A stretch of 51,798 bases of DNA, taken from contig JAHBWC010000064.1 in NCBI GenBank assembly GCA_019637225.1, forward strand, positions 1-51,798. The letters are read 5' to 3'. Both the position numbers and the translations under genes were made by a program. Positions 1 through 7,780 of the stretch are shown piece after piece; within the stretch, counting starts at the first letter, position 1, and each line of letters opens with the position of its first letter. The stretch is from Labilithrix sp. (GTDB taxonomy: Bacteria; Myxococcota_A; Polyangia; Polyangiales; Polyangiaceae). The notes under the pieces were generated by a model, which saw nothing but the letters and a program-made list of their open reading frames with translations, searched no databases and had not been told where the DNA came from.

Positions 1-2040
1 GCGTCACCCGATCCCGCGAGCCGGCGCGTCGCCGCGCGCGACCTCGCGAACCTTGGCGCCGCGCGCGGCACGCCGCTCGTCCTCAAGGCGCTCGCGGACG
101 CCGACGTCGAGGTCCGCCTCGCCGCCGCCCAGTCGGCGATCCGGCTCCGCGTGCCTGCCGCCACCGACGCCGCCATCGTCTGGCTCGGCGAGCGCGAGGC
201 GAAGCTCCGCGTCTCCGCCTGCGGGGTCGCCCGCTCCATGCCGAACCCGCGCGCCGTCCAGCCGCTCGCCCGCGCGCTCGGCGACTCCGATCCGCAAGTG
301 CGGGCGGCGTGCGCCGACGCCCTCGGGGCGTCGGGAGCCCCCGAGGCCGTCGCGCCGCTCTCGGGCAAGCTCGACGACGCCACGCCCAACGTCAGGGTCG
401 AGGTCGCCCGCGCGCTCGCCCGCCTCGGCGACGCGCGCGCGGTCGTGCCGCTCGTCGGCAAGGTCCAAGACTCGGTGCCGGAGGTCCGGCAGGCCGTCGT
501 TCGTGCGCTCGGCGACCTCGGCGACACGCGCGCCACGCAGGCGCTCTTGCTCGCGCTCCGCGACAATGTTCCCGAGGTGAAGGTCGAGGCGCTCGCCGCG
601 CTCGGCCGCCTCCGCGCCGCGGACGCGGTCGAGGCGATCGCTCCGCTCGCCCTCGAGCGCAACGCCGGGGTCCGGCAGTCCGCGCTCGTCGCGCTCGGGC
701 GCATCGGCACGGACGGCGCCGTCCGGGCGCTCGTCAAGGCGCTCGGGACGCACGAGGACGCGACCGCAGGCGTCGAGCGGACGCCCGTGCGCGACGCGCT
801 CGTGGCCGCGGGCGCGCCCGCCGTCGCCGAGCTCACGGCGCTGCTCGATCGCCCCGTCTCCCCCGCCGTCGCGTCGAGCGCCGCGTGGGTGCTCGGCGAG
901 CTGCGCGCGACGAGGAGCGCGCCGGCGCTCGTCGCGTCGCTGCGCAAGGGGACCCTCCCGGCCACCGCCGCGCTCCGCGCGCTCGCCGGCGCGGGGACGC
1001 CCGACCAGGTCCCCGTCGTCCTCGAGTTCGTCGCCGATCCCAGCCCCGCGACCCGCGAGGAGGCGCGCCTCGCCGCCACCGCGCTGCTCGATCCGGCGCG
1101 CCCCGACGGCCGCGCCGTCGAGCCGCTCGCCGCGACGCTGAAGAACGCGCGGACGACGCCGCGTGAACGCGCCGCCATCGCGACGCTCCTCGGACGGACG
1201 GGCGCCCCCCGCGCGGCGACCGAGCTCATCGGCCTGGTGGCGTCGAAGGACGAGGGGCTTCGGCTGGCCGCCATCGACGCGCTCGGCGCGCTCGGCGCCG
1301 CCGAGGCGGGCTCGACGATCGGCGGCGCCGTCGACGACGTGCTCGTCCCGCTCCTCGCGGACCCCGATCCCGCGGTCCGCCTGCGCGCGGCCGTCGCGCT
1401 CGGCGCGAGCGGCGGGCCGAAGGCGCGCCGCGAGCTGCTCGCCAAGCTCGACGGCGGCGAGGAGCTCGATCGCTTCGCGCTGTTCGAGGCGCTCGGCGGC
1501 GTGCTCGCGCGTCACCCGGACGACGCCGCCGCGCGGCGCGTGTTCGGCGAGCTCGGGATCGCCGCGGGCCCCGAGCGCGACGCCGTCATCGGCGCCGCCG
1601 GGCGCGCGCGCGCTCCGAGCGTGCCCGGCGCCCTCGCGACCGCCGCGAGGAGCGCCGACGTCGACGATCGTCGCAGCGTCGCGTCGGTCCTCGCCGCGCA
1701 GGCGGGCTCGCCGCAAGCGCTCGCGCTGGCCCGCGCGCTCACCACCGACAGCGACGCATCGGTCCGCGCCGAGGCGACCTTCGCGCTCGGATCGCTCGGC
1801 GACACCTCGCTCCTCCCGGTGCTCGTCGGTCTCGCGCGCGGCGGAGACGCCGATGTCGCGACGAACGCCGCCGGCGCGATCGCGCGGATCGCCCGCCGGA
1901 CGACGACACCGGCCGGCGCGCCCGCGACGCCGACCGGCGCGCCCGCGACTCCCGCCGGCGCGTCCGATACCCCCAACAGCTGCCGCCCGCCGGCGACGCC
2001 CACCTCGCCGGCGAACGCCAGGTGCCGCCGAGTCCGTTGA
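1..2040 (+). CDS. HEAT-repeat (PBS-lyase type) protein, 5' partial
   Basis: The reading frame is open from the first base, so the N-terminus lies outside the window. The visible 679 residues are built of roughly 30-residue helical repeats of the HEAT/PBS-lyase type, recognisable as recurring 'VR..A..ALG.LGD..A...L' units that start at once and run to about residue 625. The last 45 or so residues turn into a Pro/Ala/Thr-rich stretch that ends at a TGA. HEAT solenoids are protein-binding scaffolds, and no catalytic domain is visible here. The end looks artificial: HEAT-like sequence resumes immediately downstream in another frame (2022-2525), which suggests one longer protein interrupted by a frameshift in the GC-rich low-complexity segment. 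Family call is secure; partners and role are unknown. Confidence 0.8.
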   Translation, partial: ASPDPASRRVAARDLANLGAARGTPLVLKALADADVEVRLAAAQSAIRLRVPAATDAAIVWLGEREAKLRVSACGVARSMPNPRAVQPLARALGDSDPQVRAACADALGASGAPEAVAPLSGKLDDATPNVRVEVARALARLGDARAVVPLVGKVQDSVPEVRQAVVRALGDLGDTRATQALLLALRDNVPEVKVEALAALGRLRAADAVEAIAPLALERNAGVRQSALVALGRIGTDGAVRALVKALGTHEDATAGVERTPVRDALVAAGAPAVAELTALLDRPVSPAVASSAAWVLGELRATRSAPALVASLRKGTLPATAALRALAGAGTPDQVPVVLEFVADPSPATREEARLAATALLDPARPDGRAVEPLAATLKNARTTPRERAAIATLLGRTGAPRAATELIGLVASKDEGLRLAAIDALGALGAAEAGSTIGGAVDDVLVPLLADPDPAVRLRAAVALGASGGPKARRELLAKLDGGEELDRFALFEALGGVLARHPDDAAARRVFGELGIAAGPERDAVIGAAGRARAPSVPGALATAARSADVDDRRSVASVLAAQAGSPQALALARALTTDSDASVRAEATFALGSLGDTSLLPVLVGLARGGDADVATNAAGAIARIARRTTTPAGAPATPTGAPATPAGASDTPNSCRPPATPTSPANARCRRVR

Positions 2041-2525
2041 GCCCGATCGCCGACGCGGTCTGTCCGATGCTCGCCGACGGGCGCGCCGCGGTGCGCGCGA
2101 ACGCCCTCGCCGCGCTCGCGGCCGCGCGACGCCGCTGTTCGGACGGGCGCGGCGAGCGGAAGCTCCTCGCCGAAGACCCGAGCGATCTCGTGCGCGGGAG
2201 CGCCGCCCGCGCCCTCATGGCGGCGCCGCTCGCGGACGACGGGCCGGTCCTCGACCGCTGCTCCGCTGCCGATCGCAGCGCGGAGGTCGCGCGCCTCTGC
2301 CGTCCGCGCGCGCCGAAGCTCGCGACCACGCTCCAGCGCACGCACGCGATCCTCGTCTTCGTCGTCGGAGAGAGCGCCACGAGGACCGCGAAGCCGCGCG
2401 CGCCGTTCCTCCTCGAGTACGAAGACGGCGTCGTCCGCGCCGGCGTGGCCGATCGGCGCGGCGCCACCTTCGATCCGGCGGCGCCCGCCGGCGACGTCGT
2501 CCTTCGACGGACCCCGGCGCCCTGA
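2022..2525 (+). CDS. HEAT-repeat continuation, probable frameshifted 3' part of the preceding gene
   Basis: This frame can start at a GTG that overlaps the end of the upstream HEAT gene by 19 bases. It is also open further upstream, through the low-complexity stretch from about 1860. The protein contains further HEAT-like helices ('ADGRAAVRANALAALAAA', 'SDLVRGSAARALM') and then a C-terminal globular part ending in 'VVLRRTPAP'. Because the repeat type continues across the junction, I read 1-2525 as one gene carrying a frameshift. Translational coupling of two separate genes through the overlapping GTG is the alternative. There is no ribosome-binding site before the GTG. Confidence 0.6.
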   Translation: MPPSPLSPIADAVCPMLADGRAAVRANALAALAAARRRCSDGRGERKLLAEDPSDLVRGSAARALMAAPLADDGPVLDRCSAADRSAEVARLCRPRAPKLATTLQRTHAILVFVVGESATRTAKPRAPFLLEYEDGVVRAGVADRRGATFDPAAPAGDVVLRRTPAP

Positions 2526-2538
2526 GCGCCGCCGCGCG

Positions 2539-3021
2539 TCAGTCGGCGCGCGTGAGGCGATCGATCCAGAGGCCGAAGCGCTCGAGCTCGGTGGCGCTGA
2601 GCTTCTTGTTCCCCTTGTCGAACGGCATCTCGCTGCCGCAATCGTGCGTCCCCTTCACCTTGTGCCAGACGAGGCTCGCCTCGCGATCGCCCGGCACGAT
2701 GCGCGTCGCGTGCTCGCTGCTCGCGCAGAAGCCGCGTGGCCCGCCGCCGGTGTTCGTCGCGACGCCGACGGTCCCGCGCGTGAACGGCGCCGACAGATCG
2801 AGCAGGGAGTTCGTCGCGTCGTGGCACTTCACGCAGCGCTTGTCGAAGAGCGCCTGGATCTCGGCCTCGGTGTACGGCTCGAGGCTCGCGGCCGGGGCCT
2901 CCTCCTCGACCTGCTCCTCGCCCGCCGGCGGATCGCCGGGCGGCGCCTCCACGATCGTCGTGGTGCTGCACGCGGTGAGCGCGAGCGTGAGGGCAAGTGC
3001 GAACGAGGCAGACGACGCCAT
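2539..3021 (-). CDS. c-type cytochrome-like lipoprotein
   Basis: A 160-residue exported protein. It begins with a hydrophobic leader ending in a clear lipobox (LTAC, Cys at about residue 18), then an acidic Pro/Glu linker. A single haem-c attachment motif CVKCH lies near residue 64. After it come 'STLVWHK'-type and 'GSEMPF' elements (here 'ASLVWHKVKGTHDCGSEMPF'), with a Met that could be the second axial haem ligand. This layout is typical of the short cytochrome-c-like lipoproteins abundant in myxobacteria and planctomycetes. I start at the ATG; a TTG four codons upstream is possible. It converges with the HEAT gene, 13 bases apart. Electron-transfer partner unknown. Confidence 0.8.
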   Translation of the reverse strand: MASSASFALALTLALTACSTTTIVEAPPGDPPAGEEQVEEEAPAASLEPYTEAEIQALFDKRCVKCHDATNSLLDLSAPFTRGTVGVATNTGGGPRGFCASSEHATRIVPGDREASLVWHKVKGTHDCGSEMPFDKGNKKLSATELERFGLWIDRLTRAD

Positions 3022-3092
3022 GATGAGGCGCAACTAAGCACCGATCGCGCCGGGCGACCAGGAGAACGAGCGCGCGCGACGCCCGCCTCGGA

Positions 3093-4529
3093 TCAGAGGC
3101 ACTCGGTCTTGTACCGCTTCACGTTGGTCGCCGGATCGTAGACGAACGGCGGATCGCACGGGTTCACCGACGCCGCCGGGCGCGACGGCGCGGACGGCGC
3201 GGACGCCGGCGAGCGCTCGCTCGAAGCGGAGGGGCGCGCCACCGGCGCCACGGAGACGACCGAGACCTCCGACGACGCCGCGCTCGCGGCCGTCTCGACC
3301 GGAGCCGACGGCGCCGGCGGAGTCGCGACGACGTCCGGCGGCGCCGACAGCCGCGGCTTCACGTAGAAGACGAACGCCGCGACGAGACCGAGCACGAGCG
3401 CCGCGGTGATGAACGCGAGGAGGAAGCCGACGACCGGCGACATCGCCTTGCGCGGCGCCGCGGCCTTCGCTCGCTTCGACGCCGACGGAGAAGCCGTCGA
3501 CGTCGACGGCGGCGCGCCGCGCGCCGATACGAACCCGGGAGCGGCGTGCCCGCTCGGCGGTGGAGCGCGGCGGATCTCCTCGAGCACCGGCCGCGACCGC
3601 GGCGACGAGAACGGCGCCAGCGCGGCGGCCGCCTCGATCGCGCTCGTGAAGCGCAGCTCGGGGGCCTTCTCGAGCATCCGCAAGAGCGCCGCCTCGAGCG
3701 GAGGCGGCACGTCGGGGCGACGCTCGCGGAGCGGCGGGATCGGATCGTTCAGGATCGCCGTCACGACCTTCGGCCCGGCCGTGTGCGCGCCGAACGGGTG
3801 CGCGCGCGCGAGCGCCTCGTAGAGCACGAGCGCGAGCGACCAGAGATCGGCGCGCCCGTCGACGCGCTTCGCGTCGAGCATCTGCTCGGGAGCCATGTAC
3901 GCCAGCGTCCCGACGACGGCGCCGGTCCGCGTGAGCCGCTGCGACGCCGCGGCCAGCATCTTGGAGACGCCGAAGTCGAGCACCTTCACGAGCGGCGTGC
4001 CGCCGATGCCGGTCGAGAGGAAGACGTTCGCCGGCTTGAGGTCCCGATGAACGATCCCCACGGCGTGGGCGTCCGCGAGCGCGGCGAGCACCTGGATCCC
4101 GTAGTCGACGACCTCCTCGACCGGGATCGGGGCGGGCGACGTGTACGTCAGATCGTGCAGCGTCTTGCCGTCGAGGTACTCCATCACGATGTACGGGTAG
4201 CCCGAGTCGAGGACGTCGACGTCGAGCACGCGCACGACGTGCTCGCTCCGGAGCGCCGCCGTCGCCTTCGCCTCGCGGCGGAAGCGCGCCGCGTCCTCGG
4301 CCCACTCGGTCTCCGTCGTGCCCTCGCCCTCGGTGAGCACCTTGATCGCGACGCGCTGATCGAGGGTGAGGTGAATCGCTCGCACGACCACGCCGAAGCC
4401 GCCGCGCCCGATCTCGCGCTCGATGCGGTACTTGTCGCCGATCACGGTCCCCGGCTTGACGTTCGGCGGAGCTCGTACCGTGACGAGGGCCGCGTGCGCC
4501 ATCCTCTGCGTATTTCCGGGTCCCTGCAT
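3093..4529 (-). CDS. Transmembrane Ser/Thr protein kinase (PknB/Hanks type)
   Basis: A 478-residue kinase. The N-terminal catalytic domain (about residues 30-305) has the glycine loop GRGGFGVVV, the VAIK lysine, the HRDLKPANVF catalytic loop, LDFG and the APEQ motif, so it should be active. A Pro/Ser-rich juxtamembrane region follows, then one membrane segment around residues 364-388 and a short extracytoplasmic tail rich in Ala, Pro and Ser. The tail ends in a small conserved-looking 'CDPPFVYDPATNVKRYKTECL'-type segment with two cysteines, which also occurs on other myxobacterial kinases. It is divergent from the DciA-like gene with only 41 bases between the two starts. Substrates are unknown, but two FHA proteins, which read phosphothreonine, are encoded close by. 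Confidence 0.9.
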   Translation of the reverse strand: MQGPGNTQRMAHAALVTVRAPPNVKPGTVIGDKYRIEREIGRGGFGVVVRAIHLTLDQRVAIKVLTEGEGTTETEWAEDAARFRREAKATAALRSEHVVRVLDVDVLDSGYPYIVMEYLDGKTLHDLTYTSPAPIPVEEVVDYGIQVLAALADAHAVGIVHRDLKPANVFLSTGIGGTPLVKVLDFGVSKMLAAASQRLTRTGAVVGTLAYMAPEQMLDAKRVDGRADLWSLALVLYEALARAHPFGAHTAGPKVVTAILNDPIPPLRERRPDVPPPLEAALLRMLEKAPELRFTSAIEAAAALAPFSSPRSRPVLEEIRRAPPPSGHAAPGFVSARGAPPSTSTASPSASKRAKAAAPRKAMSPVVGFLLAFITAALVLGLVAAFVFYVKPRLSAPPDVVATPPAPSAPVETAASAASSEVSVVSVAPVARPSASSERSPASAPSAPSRPAASVNPCDPPFVYDPATNVKRYKTECL

Positions 4530-4570
4530 CGCGGCGCGAAGGGCGATGGTAGCATCGGCTGGGCACGAAG

Positions 4571-5230
4571 ATGGGCATCGGTAAGCGGAGGAAGCGCAGG
4601 CGCCTCGAGGCGCCCGAGCCGCTCGAGAACGTCCTCGAGCGCGCGGGCGAGAACCGCTTCGCCCGGCGGCAGCTGCCGATCCCCCTCGCCCACTGGCGCG
4701 TGGCGGTCGGCCCGCGCATCGCCGACCGCGCCCGGCCGATCGCCCTCGAGCGCGGCGTCCTGGTGGTCAAGGTCGTCACGAGCGTCTGGGCGAACGAGCT
4801 GTCGATGCTCGCCCCGCAGATCATCGCGAGGCTCGCGGAGTCCGCGCCGAACGGGGCGCCGGGCATCGCCGTGACGTCCCTCCGCTTCCGCGTCGGGCCG
4901 CTCGACGTCATCGAGGGGATCCCCCAGATCCGCGACTACCGGCGCATCCCGCCGCCGGCGCCCCTCGCGCCCGAGATCGAGCAGTCGCTCGCGACGATCG
5001 AAGACGACGACCTCCGGACGATGATCGCGCGCGCCGCGCGCTCGAACCTCGCCTGGCAGTCGGCCCCGGAGGTGACGAGGCAGACGGCCGGCGCGCTCAG
5101 CGGAGCGCCGCCAGCCTCTCGAGCCCCTCGAGACGCTGGAAGAGGAACCGCTCGGCCGGACCGTAGCGGGGCAGGTTCTGACGAAGCATCGCCACGTAGC
5201 TCCGGAGGCGGTTCAGATCGACGGCGGTGA
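4571..5230 (+). CDS. DciA/DUF721 family protein
   Basis: A 219-residue protein with a very basic N-terminus (KRRKRRR) followed by a DUF721/DciA-type domain, roughly residues 18-110. Family members with this fold act as loaders of the replicative helicase DnaB, which is the likely role by homology. Visible family features are 'W..AVGPRIADRARPIALERG' and the 'LVVKVVTSVWANELS' strand-helix. The C-terminal third is low-complexity, rich in Ser, Arg and Gly. Its last 45 codons lie antisense to the 3' end of the FHA gene, so the extent of the tail is less certain than the domain. It starts 41 bases from the divergent kinase start, so the two genes must share a promoter region. Confidence 0.75.
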   Translation: MGIGKRRKRRRLEAPEPLENVLERAGENRFARRQLPIPLAHWRVAVGPRIADRARPIALERGVLVVKVVTSVWANELSMLAPQIIARLAESAPNGAPGIAVTSLRFRVGPLDVIEGIPQIRDYRRIPPPAPLAPEIEQSLATIEDDDLRTMIARAARSNLAWQSAPEVTRQTAGALSGAPPASRAPRDAGRGTARPDRSGAGSDEASPRSSGGGSDRRR

Positions 5231-5930
5231 CCTTTCGCATCGCGTTGTACAGCTCGTCGATGACGTGGGCCGGGCACGGTCGCTTCTGCGCCTGATAGAG
5301 CTCGATCACGTAGTCCGCCCAGCCGCCCTTGCCCGTCGCGGTCGCCAGCTTGGCGCTGAACTTCGCGGCCTGGTCGACCAGCGTAGGCGGCAGCGGGCGC
5401 GAAGCGCGGGTCGCCTCGATCACGTCCGCGAGCGCAGACGCGAGCAGGCGCTCGGCCTCGCCGGCCTTCCCCATCGCGAGCGCCTTCTCCGCGACGCCGG
5501 AGAGCAGCTTGAACTGGTCCGCGCGCCGGACCATGCTCGGCTCGGGATCGGTCTCGACGTGCAACGGCGGGAACCCCGAGCTCGGGGTGCTCACGCGCAT
5601 CTTCGGCAGGGTCATCTTGCCGACGCCGACCCCACCGGAGTTCTGCGGATCGCGCGCGGCGAGCAGCGTCAGCTCCTGCGATCCGATGAGGATGCGGTCG
5701 CCGACGCTGATCGACACCTTCGCCTCGATGCGATGCCCGTTGACGATGACGCCGTTGCGGCTGTTCAGGTCCTCGACGGTGACGCCGCCGGGCCCGACCT
5801 CGAAGAGCGCGTGACGCCGCGACACCAGCGGATCGTCGAGCGAGAGCTGGCAGCTCGCGTTGCGGCCCACCGCGAACGTGCCCTCGTTCAGCTCCAGATC
5901 ATGCTGTAGGTAGCGGAGCCGGAAGCGCAT
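5097..5930 (-). CDS. FHA domain protein
   Basis: 277 residues. An N-terminal forkhead-associated domain (residues 1-90) shows the phosphothreonine-binding set: GRNASC, SRRH and DLNSRNGV.VNG. A linker follows, and then an all-helical C-terminal domain (about 130-277) without a family name that I recognise. The same two-part layout recurs in the next gene, 6176-7066, and the helical tails can be aligned, so the two are paralogs. FHA domains bind phosphothreonine peptides, so this is probably a reader of kinase signalling, perhaps for the kinase at 3093-4529. The 3' end overlaps the DciA-like gene antisense by 134 bases. Confidence 0.88.
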   Translation of the reverse strand: MRFRLRYLQHDLELNEGTFAVGRNASCQLSLDDPLVSRRHALFEVGPGGVTVEDLNSRNGVIVNGHRIEAKVSISVGDRILIGSQELTLLAARDPQNSGGVGVGKMTLPKMRVSTPSSGFPPLHVETDPEPSMVRRADQFKLLSGVAEKALAMGKAGEAERLLASALADVIEATRASRPLPPTLVDQAAKFSAKLATATGKGGWADYVIELYQAQKRPCPAHVIDELYNAMRKVTAVDLNRLRSYVAMLRQNLPRYGPAERFLFQRLEGLERLAALR

Positions 5931-6175
5931 CGTTCACCGGCACGACGACTCGCGGGTCTCCCCGGCGACCCGGGGCGACCCCGGCGCATCTCCAAGGAGC
6001 GGACCTAGGGTCGACTCGGTTCTCACTCTGAAATACCGGGAAGAGCGGCAAGCGTACAAGGAAACACGACAAACCACCCGCGCGCCGGGCGACCCGCGGG
6101 AGGTTACCAGGTCGCGCGGTCCCCGAGGACGAAACACTATCCAGAGCGAGATGAGCTCGTGGACGGAGGCGACGG
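5931..6175. other. Intergenic, promoter side of the first FHA gene
   Basis: Between the two FHA genes. It is less GC-rich than its surroundings near 6010-6090 and should hold the promoter of the 5097-5930 gene. I see no convincing -35/-10 pair, and no RNA gene. Confidence 0.3.
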
Positions 6176-7066
6176 CTAGCTCAGGACCGGCTTGGCGGCG
6201 TGGGCGAGCGGCGGGACGGAGGACCGGACGCGTTCGAGCGCGGCGAGCGCGGGCGCCTCGTCGGCGGCCGCCGGGAGCGTCCGCGCGTAGGTCACGAGCT
6301 GCTCGACCGGGTCGGCCATGTCCATCGGAAAGCGGGCGACGAGCTCGCCGAGGCGCTCGACCACCTGCTCCGGCATGACGAGGGGCACGCGACGGTAGAC
6401 CTGCGCCACCCACTGGCCCCAGGTCGGATCGGCGAGCGACATGCTCGCGCGGGCGGCGCCGTCGGCGAGCTTGGCGAGCTGGGCGCCGTCGATCGAGTCG
6501 CCTCGGACGATGCGCTCCTCCACCTGGACGGTGGCTCGCCTCAAGATTCGGTTCACGTCCTCGAAGCGCTGGAGCGAGAGCGCTCGCTCGAGCACCTCGA
6601 GGAAGAGCTGGACGCTCCAGATCGCCTGCGCCGCCGCGCCGAACTGGCCGCTCAGCGTCTCTTCGTCGAGCGCCTCGGTGGCGCCGCAGTTCGGGCACGC
6701 GCCGGCCTCCTGCGGGTACGGCATCCGGCAGCGCGCGCAGTGGCGGAGAAAGCCCGTGGTCTTCGCGGACGCGTTCGGCGCGGATTCGACGCGGCAGAAG
6801 ACGAGCTCCTGCGTGCCGATGCGGAGGCGGTCGCCGTCCTTCAGCTCGGTCGGCTCTTTGATCCCGTGGCCGTTCAGCTTCACGCCGTTGCGGCTGTTGA
6901 GGTCGTAGAGCACGGCGCGATCGCCGTCGAGGACGATGCGCGCGTGATGACGCGACACGAGCGGATCCTCGATCGTCACGTGGCAGTCCGAGCTGCGCCC
7001 GAGGATGGTCGCCCCGCGCGGGAGATCGAACTCCTGGAGTAGGAATCTCAGACGATACCGAGCCAA
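6176..7066 (-). CDS. FHA domain protein with zinc ribbon and helical tail
   Basis: 296 residues from a TTG start that I chose because a strong ribosome-binding site (AGGAGA) lies five bases before it and because 'LARYRLRFLLQ' then matches the start of the paralog at 5097-5930. Longer starts upstream have no such site. The FHA domain (1-92) has GRSSDC, SRHH and DLNSRNGVKLNG. It is followed by a rubredoxin-like zinc ribbon with Cys110, Cys113, Cys124 and Cys127, and then by a helical domain (about 145-290) similar to that of the paralog. The zinc ribbon is the main difference between the two. Likely role: a phosphothreonine reader and adaptor; target unknown. Confidence 0.88.
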   Translation of the reverse strand: MARYRLRFLLQEFDLPRGATILGRSSDCHVTIEDPLVSRHHARIVLDGDRAVLYDLNSRNGVKLNGHGIKEPTELKDGDRLRIGTQELVFCRVESAPNASAKTTGFLRHCARCRMPYPQEAGACPNCGATEALDEETLSGQFGAAAQAIWSVQLFLEVLERALSLQRFEDVNRILRRATVQVEERIVRGDSIDGAQLAKLADGAARASMSLADPTWGQWVAQVYRRVPLVMPEQVVERLGELVARFPMDMADPVEQLVTYARTLPAAADEAPALAALERVRSSVPPLAHAAKPVLS

Positions 7067-7418
7067 CCCGTTCTCCTGCGTCCGGCCCGAAGAGCCGGAT
7101 TGAATCGGAGTATACCGTCGACGTTCGGACACGTCACCCGCTCGTTCGCGGCGATCGGCGACGGCTCGCGACGCGCTTCTTGTGTCTTCGCGTGTGGGGC
7201 GTGTGGGGCGTGTGGGTGCGCGTTCCGGGCTCCTGGAGCGCATCGCGAAAGTGAAATCGTCGTTCGACCTCGAAAGGCGGGCGCTCGACCCGCGAGCGCG
7301 TCGGCTCCGCGCACGCGTGAGCGCCGGCTGGCGAATGCTCCTCCACCAGGACGCGAAACGGGGCGAACCTATGGTAACCTGGCCAGGAGGCTAGCGACGA
7401 GAGGTGAACGAGGCGACG
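7067..7418. other. Divergent intergenic region, FHA gene / NifU-like gene
   Basis: 352 bases separate two divergent starts. The region holds the 9-bp tandem repeat at 7191-7216, the AGGAGA ribosome-binding site of the FHA gene at its left edge, and an AGGAGG at 7385-7390 near the NifU-like gene. Open frames through it are low-complexity Arg/Pro/Thr-rich strings and I do not believe they are genes. Confidence 0.4.
7191..7216. repeat. 9-bp tandem repeat, about 2.9 copies
   Basis: The unit cgtgtgggg occurs twice in full and once less its last base, directly end to end, in the non-coding region between the FHA and NifU-like genes. Such short arrays mutate by slippage. No function is evident. Confidence 0.7.
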
Positions 7419-7673
7419 ATGGAGCAGGTCATCAAAGCGCTCTCCGAGCTCGCGGTACCGCTCGTCAAGGCCGACGGCGGCGAGCTGTACGTCGTCAGCG
7501 TCACGGGCGAGGACGTCCACGTTCACCTGACCGGCACCTGCGCGGGCTGCCCCGGCGCCACCATGACGCGCGAGCGGCTCCTCGAGCCGACCGTGCACGG
7601 AGTGGCCCCGAAGCTCGCGGTCAAGGTGACGACGGGCTGGCGCATCCCCGAAGGCGCGAAGAAGGTCGAATAG
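7419..7673 (+). CDS. NifU C-terminal-like Fe-S protein
   Basis: An 84-residue protein made only of the NifU C-terminal (NFU) domain. It has the signature CAGCPGA near residues 44-50, whose two cysteines bridge a [4Fe-4S] cluster between two subunits in this family, and 'ADGGELYVVSV' near the start, the usual first strand. It would serve as an Fe-S carrier or scaffold in the cytoplasm. I start at ATG with CGAGG five bases before it; a GTG 15 bases upstream (7404) would add five residues. No other Fe-S assembly gene is adjacent, so it stands alone. Confidence 0.88.
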   Translation: MEQVIKALSELAVPLVKADGGELYVVSVTGEDVHVHLTGTCAGCPGATMTRERLLEPTVHGVAPKLAVKVTTGWRIPEGAKKVE

Positions 7674-7720
7674 GCCCCGGCGCGGCGGAGCGGCCCGCGC
7701 GCGCCAGCCGCAAAGAGCAA

Positions 7721-7754
7721 CGGCCCGCAGCCCCGAATTCGAGGCGGCGGGCCG
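7721..7754. terminator. Inverted repeat between convergent genes, possible bidirectional terminator
   Basis: Between the convergent NifU-like gene and the lipoprotein gene. Arms cggcccgc and gcgggccg enclose further partial pairing and a central cgaattcg. There is no T-run on either side, so intrinsic termination is only a possibility. Confidence 0.4.
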
Positions 7755-7780
7755 GAGCAGACCGCTCGGCGGCGAGGCCG

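Noticed and set aside
7419..7673. Nitrogen fixation or Fe-S assembly cluster around the NifU-like gene
   Set aside because: No nif, isc or suf gene is adjacent; stand-alone NFU proteins are general Fe-S carriers.
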